A stretch of DNA of 64,000 nucleotides from Allium sativum (Eukaryota; Streptophyta; Magnoliopsida; Asparagales; Amaryllidaceae). Positions 10,592 through 22,569 of the stretch are shown here, in pieces. The notes below the pieces were generated by a model. The model did not search any database, was not told where the DNA came from, and saw nothing but the letters and a program-made list of their open reading frames with translations. Positions within the stretch are counted from its first letter, which is position 1. Every line of letters starts with the position of its first letter. A program made the translations under genes and the position numbers. The stretch is taken from NCBI GenBank assembly GCA_030737875.1, contig CM060910.1, positions 613,007,303 to 613,071,302 of the forward strand, given 5' to 3'.

Positions 10592-12326
10592 GCATAGATA
10601 AGGTCATACCTTTTTGCATATAAAGTAAAGTATTTTAGATATCAAAACAAAAGAAAAGAAAATTCATATTTTTGTTTCAAAGAGAAGAAAAGAACCAAAT
10701 TTACATTTTGGTTTAATGTAAGTCTAAAAGAGAAAAAGTCACATTTTTGCTAAATGTAATTAAAGTAAGAAAAGTCACATTTTTGTTGAATGTAGTTGAA
10801 GTAAGAAAAGTTACATTTTTGTTTAAAGGTAAATGTAAATGAAAAATAATATGTACATTTCAATGCAAAAGAAAATAAAAGAAAACACTAACATTTTCTA
10901 TGTTAAAGAAAAGAAAAACATTTTCTATGTTAAAGAAAAAGCAAACATTTTTCTATGTTAAAGAAAAAGAGAACATATTTCCAATTTAAAGGAAAATTTA
11001 TTTTCTTTATAAAAGAAAATAAAGGGATAAAAAGTACATTTTCTTTGTAAAAGGAAATAAAAGTTAAAAAGAAAGGAAAAATGAAATAAGAAAAAATGAA
11101 CATCATTTTCTAATGTAAAGAAAATAAGAAAATGAACATTATTTTCTAATGTGAAGGAAATAAGAAAAATGAACATTACATTTTATGTAAAAGTAAAAGA
11201 AAACAATTTTCTTATGTAAAAGAAAAGAAAACACCTTTTTATGTAAAAGTAAAAGAAACCAATTTTCTTATGTAAAAGAAAATAAAATGTTAATATGAAT
11301 AAAAAGGACATTTTGTCTATTTAATGTCAATATGATTAAAAAGGACATCTTGTTTAGAAATGTTAAATACGATAAGAATAACATTTTGTGGTACACTTGA
11401 TTAATGAGATTAACATAATTGTCAATTAGGCCTTGTTAAACAAAATTTACATTTTGTTTAATATAAAGAATGAAAGCAAAATAGATATTTTATTTAAAAG
11501 AAAAAGTAGTAAAGAAAAAATATATTTTGTTAAGATAAAATATACATTTGGTTAAATAAGAAAGGTTAGAAAAGAATTGACGTAAGATATTATTTTTAGG
11601 TTAAAAGGGAATATTAGAAAAGAATTAAAGGAATACGATTATTTACATTTACTATATAAATGAGATTTGCAAAGGAAAATGAAACTATTTATTTACAAAT
11701 AGGGTAAATAAATATGAATAAGAAATTAGATACATTTGTTTACAATTAATGAAAATAAATATAGCAAAAGTAAAAATAAAACATTTATCTACATTTAGGT
11801 AAATAAATAAGAAAAGGATACGAATATATTTATTTACATTTAGGTAACTAAATAGAATAAGAAAGGAATATAATTTATTTACATTCAGTAAATAAGACAA
11901 ATGATAGATAAAGCATAATTTACATTTAGGGTAAATAAAACAAGTGGTGTTTTTATCGTCATTTTAGATGCGATAAAAAGAATAGACTTTTGAAATTTGA
12001 ATAGTCAAGTGATTTATATTTATATATATATAAATATAAGTTATAAATTAAACAAAACGCGCGCGGTAGTTCGCATATCGATGATCGTTACTTTAAACGG
12101 TTATACCGAAAGATCCGACAGTTGAATTTTCCCAAAACTGGAACCGTTAGGACCGTTTTGGGAAGATCTCCCCAACGATATAAGTTTCGTCAAAATCCAA
12201 CGGTTAGATTTCAGGATATGTGTAAATCAAAATTGGCTGAAAACAGCGTCAGGGTCGCCCATCGACCCGAAGCGTCGTTAAATTAATTCTCGTTATCAAA
12301 TATTAATAACGATATGAAATGTTTTC

Positions 12327-12383
<57 letters not shown>

Positions 12384-13695
12384 TATATATATGCGAGAAT
12401 CATTTGAGAAGACCGAGTTCAATCTCATTTCAAATGATTATACGACGTTTTAAATCTAAGAGTTAAAGACGGCGATTGAAGACCGACGATCTTCACATCG
12501 AATGGGTAACTAGCGTTGAGGTCCTTGATTGATTTGCTCCCAAGACGGGGCTAAGATGGTAGTTATCCGGACGTAGTGTTGATTCGTACGGATTTGACTT
12601 TCGCTCAGACCCAGAGCATAAGTTTATAAATGGATTGCGTGTCGGACCATATGGCATGCTAAGATGCAATGATCAAGGCTTTGTTGAAAAGCAGGCCTTG
12701 TGGTTATAGCGTTACTTCACGAACCTCATACCCCGGTATGAGTCTAAAACGGGAGAAGGGAACGCAGGGAGTGCACACGTTATCTTTCTAGCTAGAGTAA
12801 TGTCAGGGACCTACCAGCGCTGACAGTTTACTCATTGTGGATGTTGGATTTTGAGGCGCCTCGTTATTTTTATAGGCCGTTGGTGGTCATACTATAGGTC
12901 CAAAGGGACCGGGAAACGTGTGTTCAGGCATAACTAATCCACTGCCCATTGGCGGGGACCGGCCCTGCAGCTATCCAAGGGTTCACTGCGGGGGATCCTG
13001 AGGTATCCGCTAGAGTGCCTCGAATCGGTAAGGAGCTCCTCCCTAGCCTTGACTCATGTTGGAAATCCAAATCTCCAATACGCCCCATGCGGTTTTGATT
13101 GTATTACTAGTACGGAGGCATAATATATGGTACCTATGCTTCCTAGGATTGATACATTTATTTTGAATGATTTAAAATATATTATACACTAGTAATAATA
13201 CGGAATTTGTACGTATTTAGCATGTTTAATCACCATAAGGTAAAACCCTATCCTCTGGTGTGCGTTGCATTGTGTGATGGGACCTGGGTCTTATGGTGAT
13301 TCCATTTTTCCAAAAGACATTGCGTTATTTCTCGATTTACTTTGGTTTATGCATTGGCAATCCATAGGAGTAAACCCGTTCCGCGAAAGTGGCGTGGTCC
13401 TTGGATTTGTCTTATTAGTTATATTAGTTTAGAATTCTCACACCAGTCCCATGACTGACCTGTAGTTTGTTCACTGGCAAACTCGGGTGCCCTCTTTTCC
13501 ACACGGGCAGTCGAGTAGCTTTTTGCAGATATCTCTCTCTTTAGCAGGATCCTGGATCGAAGCCTAAAGCTATGTCCAGAGCTTAGAAGTCTTCCGCTGT
13601 TTAATGTATTAAATCTGTTGTAACTTATCTTCCGCTGTAGTTTACTTTATTTGTACTCTGATATTCTGTACTCTGATGTTATATTATTGTAATAT

Positions 13696-13701
13696 AATAA
13701 A
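13696..13701 (+). terminator. Poly(A) signal AATAAA in A's 3' LTR
   Basis: Likely 3' processing signal for full-length A transcripts. It lies inside a T/TG-rich context. Confidence 0.6.
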
Positions 13702-13827
13702 AGTCTGTTGTTATTGTTCTGATGTATTGTATTCCCAAAGTTAAAGTATTCGAAGATTTCCAACCTTTGGGTCAGACCTGTGTGGTTTATGGTCGATTCA
13801 AAGAGCGGGAATTTCCGGGTCTTTACA

Positions 13828-13832
13828 TTGGT
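13828..13832. repeat. Target-site duplication of A, right (TTGGT)
   Basis: Second copy of TTGGT. B's 5' LTR resumes here with the ggtggtggagaatttattc motif that also follows the empty site in B's 3' LTR. Confidence 0.93.
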
Positions 13833-15132
13833 GGTGGAGAATTTATTCTCTGCTTAACACCCTGGTATATATTAATAGTGATTGATCGCATGGCGTGAAT
13901 TGTCAATGTGGCACGCCAAGACGCAAATGATCAAGGCTTTTGTTGAAAAGCAGGGCCTTGTGGGATGATCAAAGTATAGCCTATTACGGCATAGCTTTGT
14001 GTATATCGTGAATTCGCGAGCCTCACACCCCGGTATGAGTCAAAAACGGGATATGAACCGTGGGGAGTGCACACGTTTCTTTCTTGGTAGGGGTAGTGTC
14101 AGTGCTTAAACTGGCTGGCATTTTACTTATGTGGATGATGGATTTTGAGGCGCCTCAGATTTTTATAGGCCGTTAGTGGTCATACTATAGGTTTAAAGGA
14201 ACCGGGAAACGTGTGTTTAGGCATAACCAATCCACTGCCGATAGGCGGGGACCGGCCCTACCGCTCCAAGGGTTCACTGCGGGGGATCCTGAGGCATTTG
14301 CTAGAGTGTCTCGAATCGGAGAGGAGCTTGCCCCTAGCCTTGACTCATGATGGAAATCCAATTTCCAATAGACCTTGCGGTTTTGATTATAGAACTAGTA
14401 TGGCGACATGGTAGGATGGGGTACTATGCCGTCTATGATTGATACATTATGATTGAAATATTTTTGAAATATATATATACCCATATATATACACACTAAT
14501 ACTAAATCCGTTTTATCGTATCAAGCATCTTTGACCATTATAAGGTAAAACCCTATCCTTCGGTTTGCGTTGCATTGTGTGATGGGACTTGGGTCTTATA
14601 ATGGTTTCATTTTTCTAAAAAGCATGGCGTTATTTAACGATTTACCTTATTTTATGCACTGGAAATCCAATGGAGTAAACCCGTTCCGCGTTAGCGGCGT
14701 GGTCCTGTGATTAGCCTTTTTATTAGATAAGTCTAGTTAAGATTTCTCATACCAGTCCCATGACTGACCTGTAGTTTGTTTCACTGGCAAACTCGGGTGC
14801 CCTTATTTTCCACACGGGCAATCGAGTAGCTTTTTGCAGATATATTTACAGGATCCTGGCTTACAGCTGAAGCGGTACTCGGAAAGCTCTGTATCCGTGT
14901 ATTCCTTCCAGTTGTATATTTGTATTATTTTTCCGCTGCTATTTAAATGTAATTTAAAACTCTGATATTATTGTATTTCTATTATGTAATAAGTATTCAT
15001 ACTCTGTGATTTTCTTGTACTCTGATGTAATTGTTGTAATCAGCAATAAAATGTTCTTCAGTTTGTGTTCTGATGTGTGTTGTTCTCAAATCTATCCAGG
15101 CTTTCCTTTACTGGGAAGTTTGGGTCTTCACA
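13828..15132 (+). repeat. 5' LTR of B, right fragment
   Basis: Aligns to 21246-22564 and ends tttgggtcttcaca directly before the primer site. It includes an AATAAA at 15045-15050. The GC-richer block 13900-14850 is the conserved 3' LTR domain shared with A and E. Confidence 0.9.
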
Positions 15133-15134
15133 TG

Positions 15135-15146
15135 TGGTATCAGAGC
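15135..15146 (+). promoter_or_regulatory. Primer binding site of B (initiator Met tRNA)
   Basis: Exact TGGTATCAGAGC, 2 bp after the LTR end. Confidence 0.93.
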
Positions 15147-15195
15147 TTTGGTTTACAGAGCTCGAGAACAAGACACATTAGAACCGAACGAAAGA

Positions 15196-15272
15196 ATTCA
15201 TCAGAGATTGGATTAGTAATATCCAATGAGAATAACTCGTTAGAGATGGGATCAGTAGTATCCTAGAACGAG
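15196..15272 (+). promoter_or_regulatory. Double stem-loop repeat downstream of B's primer site
   Basis: Unit 1 has the stem ATTGGAT/ATCCAAT with loop TAGTAAT (15207-15227), the same as in A. Unit 2 has inner stem TGGGAT/ATCCTA (15247-15265, 7-nt loop) and outer stem CTCGTT/AACGAG (15236-15241 with 15267-15272). The outer stem of A is CTCATT/AATGAG, so both strands of one base pair changed together. Confidence 0.7.
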
Positions 15273-15818
15273 CATGAAGAGTATTATTTTCTTTAAAATA
15301 AAAATGAAAACAAATTTAGTTTTGAAAAATTTATCCTAATATATGTATTTGAGTATATTATATTTTAATGTGGACAATCGAGTATATAAGGATTTTGAAT
15401 ATACGAGTAATTAACGGATATTCGAAGTTTTAATATACTGGATAGATATAGAATCACACTCTAGTCGCCCGGAGGTAATTCTGGTGATAGGTCGACCATC
15501 ACCAGTATTTATGTTCGAGTCTCGTAGGTGGGATTTCTATATATTTCCATTGACTGGTATGAGAACCAAAACTTAGTTAGTACACATTGCTGTGATTTGC
15601 ACCAAAAATATGATTTTTGATTATATATAAAAGTTATATATATTTGAAAAGTTAATCACCCAATGGATTGCTGGTTGTGATGTTTGATTATTAGTTTAAC
15701 AAATAAAGTATAGAAATGATAATTAATTTAACTAACAAAATTATGAAAACCAATAAAGTTGAGTTGGTTAAATTAAACAACTTTTAGCTTCATTCCTTTT
15801 CGAGGACGAAAAGATTTT

Positions 15819-15830
15819 AAGTGGGGGCGA
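15819..15830 (+). promoter_or_regulatory. Polypurine tract of B
   Basis: aagtgggggcga just before the 3' LTR, which starts TGTAACGACCCGG at 15832. Confidence 0.85.
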
Positions 15831-16729
15831 TTGTAACGACCCGGAATTTTGGGGCAAATTTAAAAATTTTATTTTAGAAATTTTAATGGGTTTTAATATT
15901 TAAAATAATTTATTTTAAATAAGAATGACTAAAAATTTATTTTAAAACGAATAAATTTAATTTAATTATAGAAGGAGTTTAAAAGAGCGCTGCAGTTTGA
16001 AAATTTGAATTTGAACTTTGATCGAATGTACAGAATTCATTTTAAATCAGAATTGAACGAAACAAGATATATTTAAATCTGTTTAATCATATCTTTCTAA
16101 CGAATCTGAAAAACTGAAATTTCACTTTATATTTTGAAAGTTATGGCCAGTTCAAAATTTAGAAAAGTCACTGTAGAATTTATATATATTTTAATATAAT
16201 ATATTGGCCTTAAAAATAGCCATTTTGCAAACGACCTCGGTTTTCGACGAAACCACTTTTGTTGGAACCGGAATGTCAAACTATTGCTAAGTTTCAATTT
16301 TCATAATTTTTTGAATTAATATGTGAGCGTGGTAAAGGAAAACGTGTTTTGTCAGTTTCAGTCAAATTTAATCGACTCGAAAATGGTCATTTTTCAAACA
16401 GTCTCAGAATTCGACGAAATTAGTCTCATTAGGACCATATCGTCAAAACATAACCAGAAATAATTTTTCTGTAATTTTTAGAGGTAGTATGTAGCCCCGG
16501 TAATCTAAAATGTACATTTGAATTTAATGATTAAATGATTTATAATTAAATCTAAAGAAAAACATATCGTAACATCCGAATTGGGTTACGAAACTTATTC
16601 CATTGTGTCCGAGACGGGGGTTATTAGCTAGGTGCAACACTCGTTGGGTTTGATTTCGGTTTAAGAGCGATATACAAATTAAATTGAAATTAAATAGAAT
16701 TAAAATAAAATAGAAATATACATGTACAG

Positions 16730-16763
16730 TATAAATACACCGTACATACGGTGTAACCCTAAA
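16730..16763 (+). promoter_or_regulatory. Putative LTR core promoter of B
   Basis: TATAAATA at 16730-16737 and AACCCTAAA at 16755-16763, in the same order and spacing class as in A and C. Confidence 0.65.
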
Positions 16764-18205
16764 TCAAATTTCCTATAGCCGCCTTCTTCCACGAACAATG
16801 GCCAGAAACGCACGAAGCTTTCCCCAGTAAGAACTCGCGATCCACTCATTAAACCCATCGACTCCTCAGGCAATATCGCTGTCCTCTCCACTCTCTTCAA
16901 ATCGGTAAGGTTTTTCCCATCGTCAGTTCACTAGTCCTCGAGATACGCGCCCTCAAACCCACGCCGTACGTTGGCAAACCACCACCAGAGGAGGCCGCCG
17001 AGCTCGACCGGATTTGGGCTGGAGGCGCGGCACACTAAGGCCGACGACGTGCGATGGTCTGATCATCACCACGGCGACGGTGGTGGTTGCGAAATTGAAC
17101 CCTAGGTTCGAACTTGGGTTGAACATGGTCGGCCTGAAACAAGTTTGGGAAGAAAGGTATTATAACTAATTAATTAAATAATTTAAATATAATCAAATCT
17201 TTAAAAGATCGTATCTTATTCGTATATGGTAAGAACTCGATGATTTCAAAACCGTTGAGATCAGAAAAATGAGATCTACGCTATGGAACACATTGGAACT
17301 GAAAATGAGCAAATCAAAATTCAAGGGAAATTCAGATTTGAATAACAAGGTGAGAAATTCTACCTTTTTGTTTTATATAATTAAAATTAAATAAATCAAT
17401 AGTGTTTGTGTTGTCACTAATACGCTGTTAGATTCTATTGGTTGTAGACGTGATTTGATTTGGGTTTTATGTTGTTATGTAGATTTATTTGTTGATGATT
17501 GTGTGAAATAAAATTGTTAAAACAAGATATCACTAATATTGGAAATATAAAAATGTCATTATTTATTTTCATTAAAATTGGAAAATAAGAATGTCATTTT
17601 TATATCATTTATATTGGAAAATAAAAATGCCATCTTTATGGTATTGGAATTGGCAAAATCCAAGATGCCATTTTATTGTATTAATATTGACAATTACAAG
17701 ATTATTCATTTTGTTGAAATAGATTCATATGAATAAATAAATAAAAGATACCACTTTGATGAAATAGGTTTGTATGAAAATGTTTCACGTTAAAATTTAC
17801 ATTTAATGTAAATGAATAATTAAACGAGATTTTATTTTTATACAATATAAAATGATTACATTTTTGGTGTAACATTGAGAAGATTACATTTTTCATATGT
17901 AATAAAAGAATACCTTTTTCATTTAACAATAAATATGCAACTATAAAAAAATAATATTTTTGTCAAAACTTGAGTTGTGAAAAAGAATTACATAAAAATG
18001 AACATTTTTATATATGAAAAGGGATCAGTTAGAAATGTATATTTTTATACATTAAAAAGAATGAAGTAAGAAAAAAATTCACATTTTTGTTTATTTAAAA
18101 AAAAAGTTATAAAAATAAAAACCTCATTTTTGTCAAAATTGAGTTATAGGAATAAAAATCACATTTTTGTGAAAGAATGATTATAGGAGGAAAAATTCAC
18201 ATTTA

Positions 18206-18430
18206 TGTATCTTAAAAGTGAATTAGACAAAATCAACATTTCTGTATTCCTAAAAGTGAATTAGACAAAATCAACATTTCTGTATCTTAAAAGCGAATTA
18301 GACAAAATCAACATTTCTGTATCCTAAAAGTGAATTAGACAAAATCAACATTTTTGTATCTTAAAAGAGAATTAGACAAAATTAACATTTTTGTATATTA
18401 GAAGTGAATTAGGTAAAATCAACATTTTGT
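18206..18430 (+). repeat. 37-bp tandem repeat in B's 3' LTR
   Basis: About six units built around gaattagacaaaatcaacat followed by ttctgtatcctaaaagt. They are local expansions within the AT-rich array. Confidence 0.85.
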
Positions 18431-21400
18431 ACATAGAAAGGATTAAACAAAAATATACACTTTGTACAGTAAAGGAGTTGAAATAAAAGACTATATTTTT
18501 ATTTTCATTTTGAATCAAATGTTAGAATTGATAAAAATAGAATAAAAACACTGTTTGGTTAGAAAATATGTCATTAGAATAAATAGGAAGTTATTTATAA
18601 ATAAAATGTGAATTTATGTGACATTAATAACATAGAAAATTGATTACAAATAAACGACCATTTATTTGTCATTTGAATAACGTAGAAAATTAGTTGCAAA
18701 TAAATATTCATTTGTTTGACATTAGAATTCATAGGAAAATATTTACATATAAAATAGCATTTTATGTAATATTAGAATTGACAATTTCATTTTATGTGAA
18801 ATGTTACATTAAATTAATAGAAATGACATTTTCATATAAAATGTTGCATTAGAAAAGAGATTACATTTTCATATAAATATTACATAAGCAAAGGAAATAA
18901 CATTTTTATTTTTAAATGTTGCATCAGAGAAGAATAACATTTTATTTCTATCATGAGAATTAAAATGACATTTTTGTCACAATAATAAGGATGAAATAAA
19001 AGAGACATTGTTTTTCATTTAATAAGAATTATGCAGAATACACATTTTTGTGGTTAAATGAGGATTTTCCAAAAATCACATTTTTGTCATTTAATAATGA
19101 TTATATAAAAATAACATTTTTGTGAAAACAGGATTTTAGAAAGAATTCATTCATTTTGTCATTTTAAAAAGGAATGAACTAGAAATGTATATTTTTACAT
19201 TAAAAAGAGTTAAACAAAAATAAACATTTTCGTTTACATTAAAAAGAGTTAAACCAAAATATACATTTTTGGTTATTAAAAATGATTAAACCAAAAATAT
19301 CCATTTTTGGTCATTGGAAGGAATTAGATCAAAGTTATCAATTTGTTCAGAAATGTTAAATATGATAAAAAGGACAATTTTTGTTTAGAAATGTTTAATG
19401 TGTTAAAAAAGTACATTTTTGGTTTAGAAATGTTTAATATGATTAAAGGAACATTTTTGTTAGCTAATATTTCTTAGGATTGAAAATATCATTAAAAAGG
19501 GAATAGAATAAAAAGATTACATTTACATGTGAGATTGATATCATTAAAGAGAATAGAGCTAGAAGATTACATTCTCATGTAATATTGTTTTCAATTGAAA
19601 GATTTGATTTTCATTGTCATTGGTCAACAATAAAAAGAATGGGAGTAAAATACTATATTTTTATTTCCATTTGCTCACAATAAAAAGAATAGGAATATAG
19701 GTCTGAATGTTGAAATATGTGATGTGTTAAATTTAATGTTTAGTATATTCAAGTCTGAATATTACACTCCCATTTACAAGTTACCCGACTTGTTTATTTG
19801 ATTGGGACGATTATTTCCACACATCGCCCAAGTGCACAAATAATTTATTATTTGTTTGATGGATGAAACCCCACACGGGTATTGGGATGATATTGTACAC
19901 ACACTAATCCCAATATTTAGTTATATGTCAATCGATTGATTGACAGTCTGTGATGAGCGGTAGTTATTTACTTTAATGCTCACACAGTTATAAAATTCCA
20001 CTTTGGTCATCATTTGGATGCTTGATAATTGTTTGTCATGATTATTGATTACACGCAATATATGGTTGTTGATTGATACACATTCCAATAAAGAATATAT
20101 TTTAGAAAAATGTATTTTTATTGAAATGAACTAGTTATTAACTAGAATAAATCATTAAATTTAGATTTAATGAAGTTTTCCAATTTGTTAATATTTAACT
20201 GAAATTTAATTAAATAAATTGGAATTTGGGTTTGTCGTGAACAGTGACTTAAATAACACTGTTCTTAAACCCCATATGAAAGGAATAATCTTTAATTTAA
20301 GATTATTAAAAGTTTTCAATTATACTTAGTAATTGGGATAAGACGAAACGTAAGTTGGGTTTATTGTGAACCATGCTTTTAAGTGACATGTGTTCTTTAA
20401 CCCGACTGACGGTGAAAATATGATTTGGAATTTATAAATCTTTTATTAAGATTTAAATGGGAATTTTCCCAAAAGTAAAGTTTTCCAATTTAATATATTA
20501 AGTTGGAATTCGAATTAATAATAACCGAGATAAGCTTTTGTAAAAGAAGACCGATACTACATATGGAATTTAAGAGGCTTTGCCGTTATTCCATTTATAT
20601 TATTGGTCGGATACAGAAATTTATAACGATTATATATTGATTTGATTTCATTGAAGATTCCATATTTTATGGAAGATGATTTTGGGTTTATCGTGAACTA
20701 TGTTTAAATGACATTAGTTCTTTAACCCAGTTAAAGTTAAGATTAATTCCTTAAATTTAAATAATCATTGAATACTAATTTTTGGTATTTAAAATCAAAT
20801 TGAAGTTTTAATAAATTTTTAAAAGAAAGATTTATGAATAAATTTGAAGAATTTATCTTTGATAAGATAATGTGAATATTTTATTTAAAAGAATATTCAG
20901 GATTGGAGTGTGGCGTTGGATGTGTTTTATAGTACATGATTTTTAATTATAAAAAAATACGTGAGTTATTCGGGAAGACCGGGTTTAACCCATTCCGAAT
21001 AATTACTACGACGATGAAGATTCGAAGATGAAGGCGGTGGTTGAAGACCGACGATCTTCACATCGAATGGGTGTGTTGCTACAGAGACCCTGATAGGAGT
21101 AGCTACCTTGAAGGGGCTTCAGTGGTGGCCGTCCGGACTATTGTTGATTGTTCGGATTTGGTTTTCGCTCAGACCCAGAGCATAAGCTAGTAAATGGATG
21201 TGTCTGACATTGGATTTCGTTCCATGTGAATTACATTGATTTTTATTAATGTATGTCTGATTGGTGGTGGAGAATTTATTCTCTGCTTAACACCCTGGTA
21301 TATATTAATAGTGATTGATCGCATGGCGTGAATTGTCAATGTGGCACGCCAAGACGCAAATGATCAAGGCTTTTGTTGAAAAGCAGGGCCTTGTGGGATG

Positions 21401-22476
21401 ATCAAAGAATAGCCTATTACAGCATAGCTTTGTGTATATCGTGGCTTCGCGAGCCTCACATCCCGGTATGAGTCAAAAACGGGATATGGACCGTAGGGAG
21501 TGCACACGTTTCTTTCTAGCTAGGGGTAGTGTCAGTGCTTAAACTGGCTGGCATTTTACTTATGTGGATGATGGATTTTGAGGCGCCTCGGATTTTTATA
21601 GGTCGTTAGTGGTTATACTATAGGTTCAAAGGAACCGGGAAACGTGTGTTCAAGCATAACCAATCCACTGCCGATAGGCGGGGACCGGCCCTACCGCTCC
21701 AAGGGTTCACTGCGGGGGATCCTGAGGCATTTGCTAGAGTGTCTCGAATCGGAGAGGAGCTTGCCCCTAGCCTCGACTCATGATGGAAATCCAATTTCCA
21801 ATACGACCTTGCGGTTTTGATTGTTGAACTAGTATGGCGACATAGTAGGATGGGGTACTATGCCGTCTATGATTGATACATTATGCTTGAGATGTTTTTG
21901 AAATATATATACCCATATATATACACACTAATACTAAATCCGTTTTATCGTATCAAGCGTCTTTGACCATTATAAGGTAAAACCCTATCCTCCGGTTTGC
22001 GTTGCATTGTGTGATGGGACTTGGGTCTTATAATGGTTTCATTTTTCTAAAAAGCATGGCGTTATTTATCGATTTACCTTATTTTATGCAATGGCAATCC
22101 AATGGAGTAAACCTGTTCCGCGTTAGTGGCGTGGTCCTATGATTAGCCTTTTTATTAGATAAGTCTAGTTAAGATTTCTCATACCAGTCCCATGACTGAC
22201 CTGTAGTTTGTTTCACTGGCAAACTCGGGTGCCCTTATTTTCCACACGGGCAGTCGAGTAGCTTTTTGCAGATATATTTACAGGATCCTGGCTTACAGCT
22301 GAAGCAGTATTCGGAAAGCTCTGTATCCGTGTATTCCTTCCAGTTGTATATTTGTATTATTTTTCCACTGCTATTTAAATGTAATTTAAAACTCTGATAT
22401 TATTGTATTTCTATTATGTAATAAGTATTCATACACTGTGATTTTCTTGTACTCTGATGTAATTGTTTTAATCAGC

Positions 22477-22482
22477 AATAAA
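22477..22482 (+). terminator. Poly(A) signal AATAAA in B's 3' LTR
   Basis: Equivalent to 15045-15050 in the 5' LTR, about 85 bp before the LTR end. Confidence 0.6.
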
Positions 22483-22569
22483 ATGTTCTTCAATTTGTGT
22501 TCTGATGTGTGTTGTTCTCAAAGCTATCCAGGCTTTCCTTTACTAGGAAGTTTGGGTCTTCACAAGATA

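Larger units (their letters stand above)
567..13827 (+). mobile_element. Element A: giant-LTR, non-autonomous LTR retrotransposon (complete)
   Basis: A complete 13.26-kb element made of a 6420-bp 5' LTR (567-6986), a 393-bp internal region (6987-7379) and a 6448-bp 3' LTR (7380-13827). The LTRs begin TGTAACAACCCGG and end CCGGGTCTTTACA. They are flanked by the 5-bp direct repeat TTGGT (562-566 and 13828-13832). The same host sequence without the insertion is present at about 21246 in the 3' LTR of element B, so the boundaries are firm. By eye the LTRs differ at roughly 18 positions plus an AT-repeat length change (about 0.3%), so the insertion is young. A degenerate initiator-Met primer site, the FEDE-like coding remnant cgaggacgaaaag and the polypurine tract resemble the Del/Tekay branch of Ty3/gypsy. 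There is no gag or pol, so movement must have depended on proteins supplied by another element (inference). Confidence 0.93.
7380..13827 (+). repeat. 3' LTR of A (6448 bp)
   Basis: Near-identical copy of 567-6986. The offset is 6813 at the start and 6811 after a poly-T length change. The main difference is a longer (AT)n tract at about 12339-12391. Point differences seen include those at 7868, 8213, 8736, 10532, 12170 and 12296. Confidence 0.93.
15133..15831 (+). other. Internal region of B (699 bp, non-coding)
   Basis: It holds the primer site (15135-15146), two stem-loop units (15196-15272), about 300 bp not present in A (about 15345-15600), an AT-rich part, cgaggacgaaaag and a purine tract (15819-15830). 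The frame at 15006-15266 runs out of the LTR and through the stem-loops and has no recognisable domain. Confidence 0.88.
1..22564 (+). mobile_element. Element B: giant-LTR retrotransposon, 5' end off the window, interrupted by A
   Basis: B has a partial 5' LTR (1-566 and 13828-15132, split by A), a 699-bp internal region (15133-15831) and a complete 6733-bp 3' LTR (15832-22564). The first base of the window aligns to about 20702 in the 3' LTR, so about 4.9 kb of the 5' LTR lies to the left. Over about 560 bp of the left segment I count about 17 differences (3%), so B is roughly ten times older than A. B sits inside minus-strand LTR C. Its right target duplication should be AGATA (22565-22569), but the left copy is outside the window. 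B has no gag or pol. Confidence 0.88.
15832..22564 (+). repeat. 3' LTR of B (6733 bp)
   Basis: Begins TGTAACGACCCGGAATTTTG and ends GGGTCTTCACA. Layout: U3-like part to about 16700; TATA box and telo-box (16730-16763); GC-rich leader-like block to about 17160; AAGGTGAGAAATTC (GT at 17350-17351); AT-rich inverted-repeat arrays (about 17500-19700); a region around 19750-21000 with small duplicated phrases; the conserved 3' domain (about 21330-22290); and AATAAA (22477-22482). It also contains the intact empty site for A at about 21246. Confidence 0.92.

Noticed and set aside
1..13827. Simple 6.8-kb tandem duplication of a genomic segment
   Set aside because: The repeat ends are TG...CA, a primer site and polypurine tract bound the 393-bp spacer, and flanking 5-bp duplications plus an empty site exist. 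It is an LTR pair.
15500..15545. tRNA-like T-arm (gttcgagtctc) in B's internal region
   Set aside because: No matching acceptor, D or anticodon arms at the right spacing.
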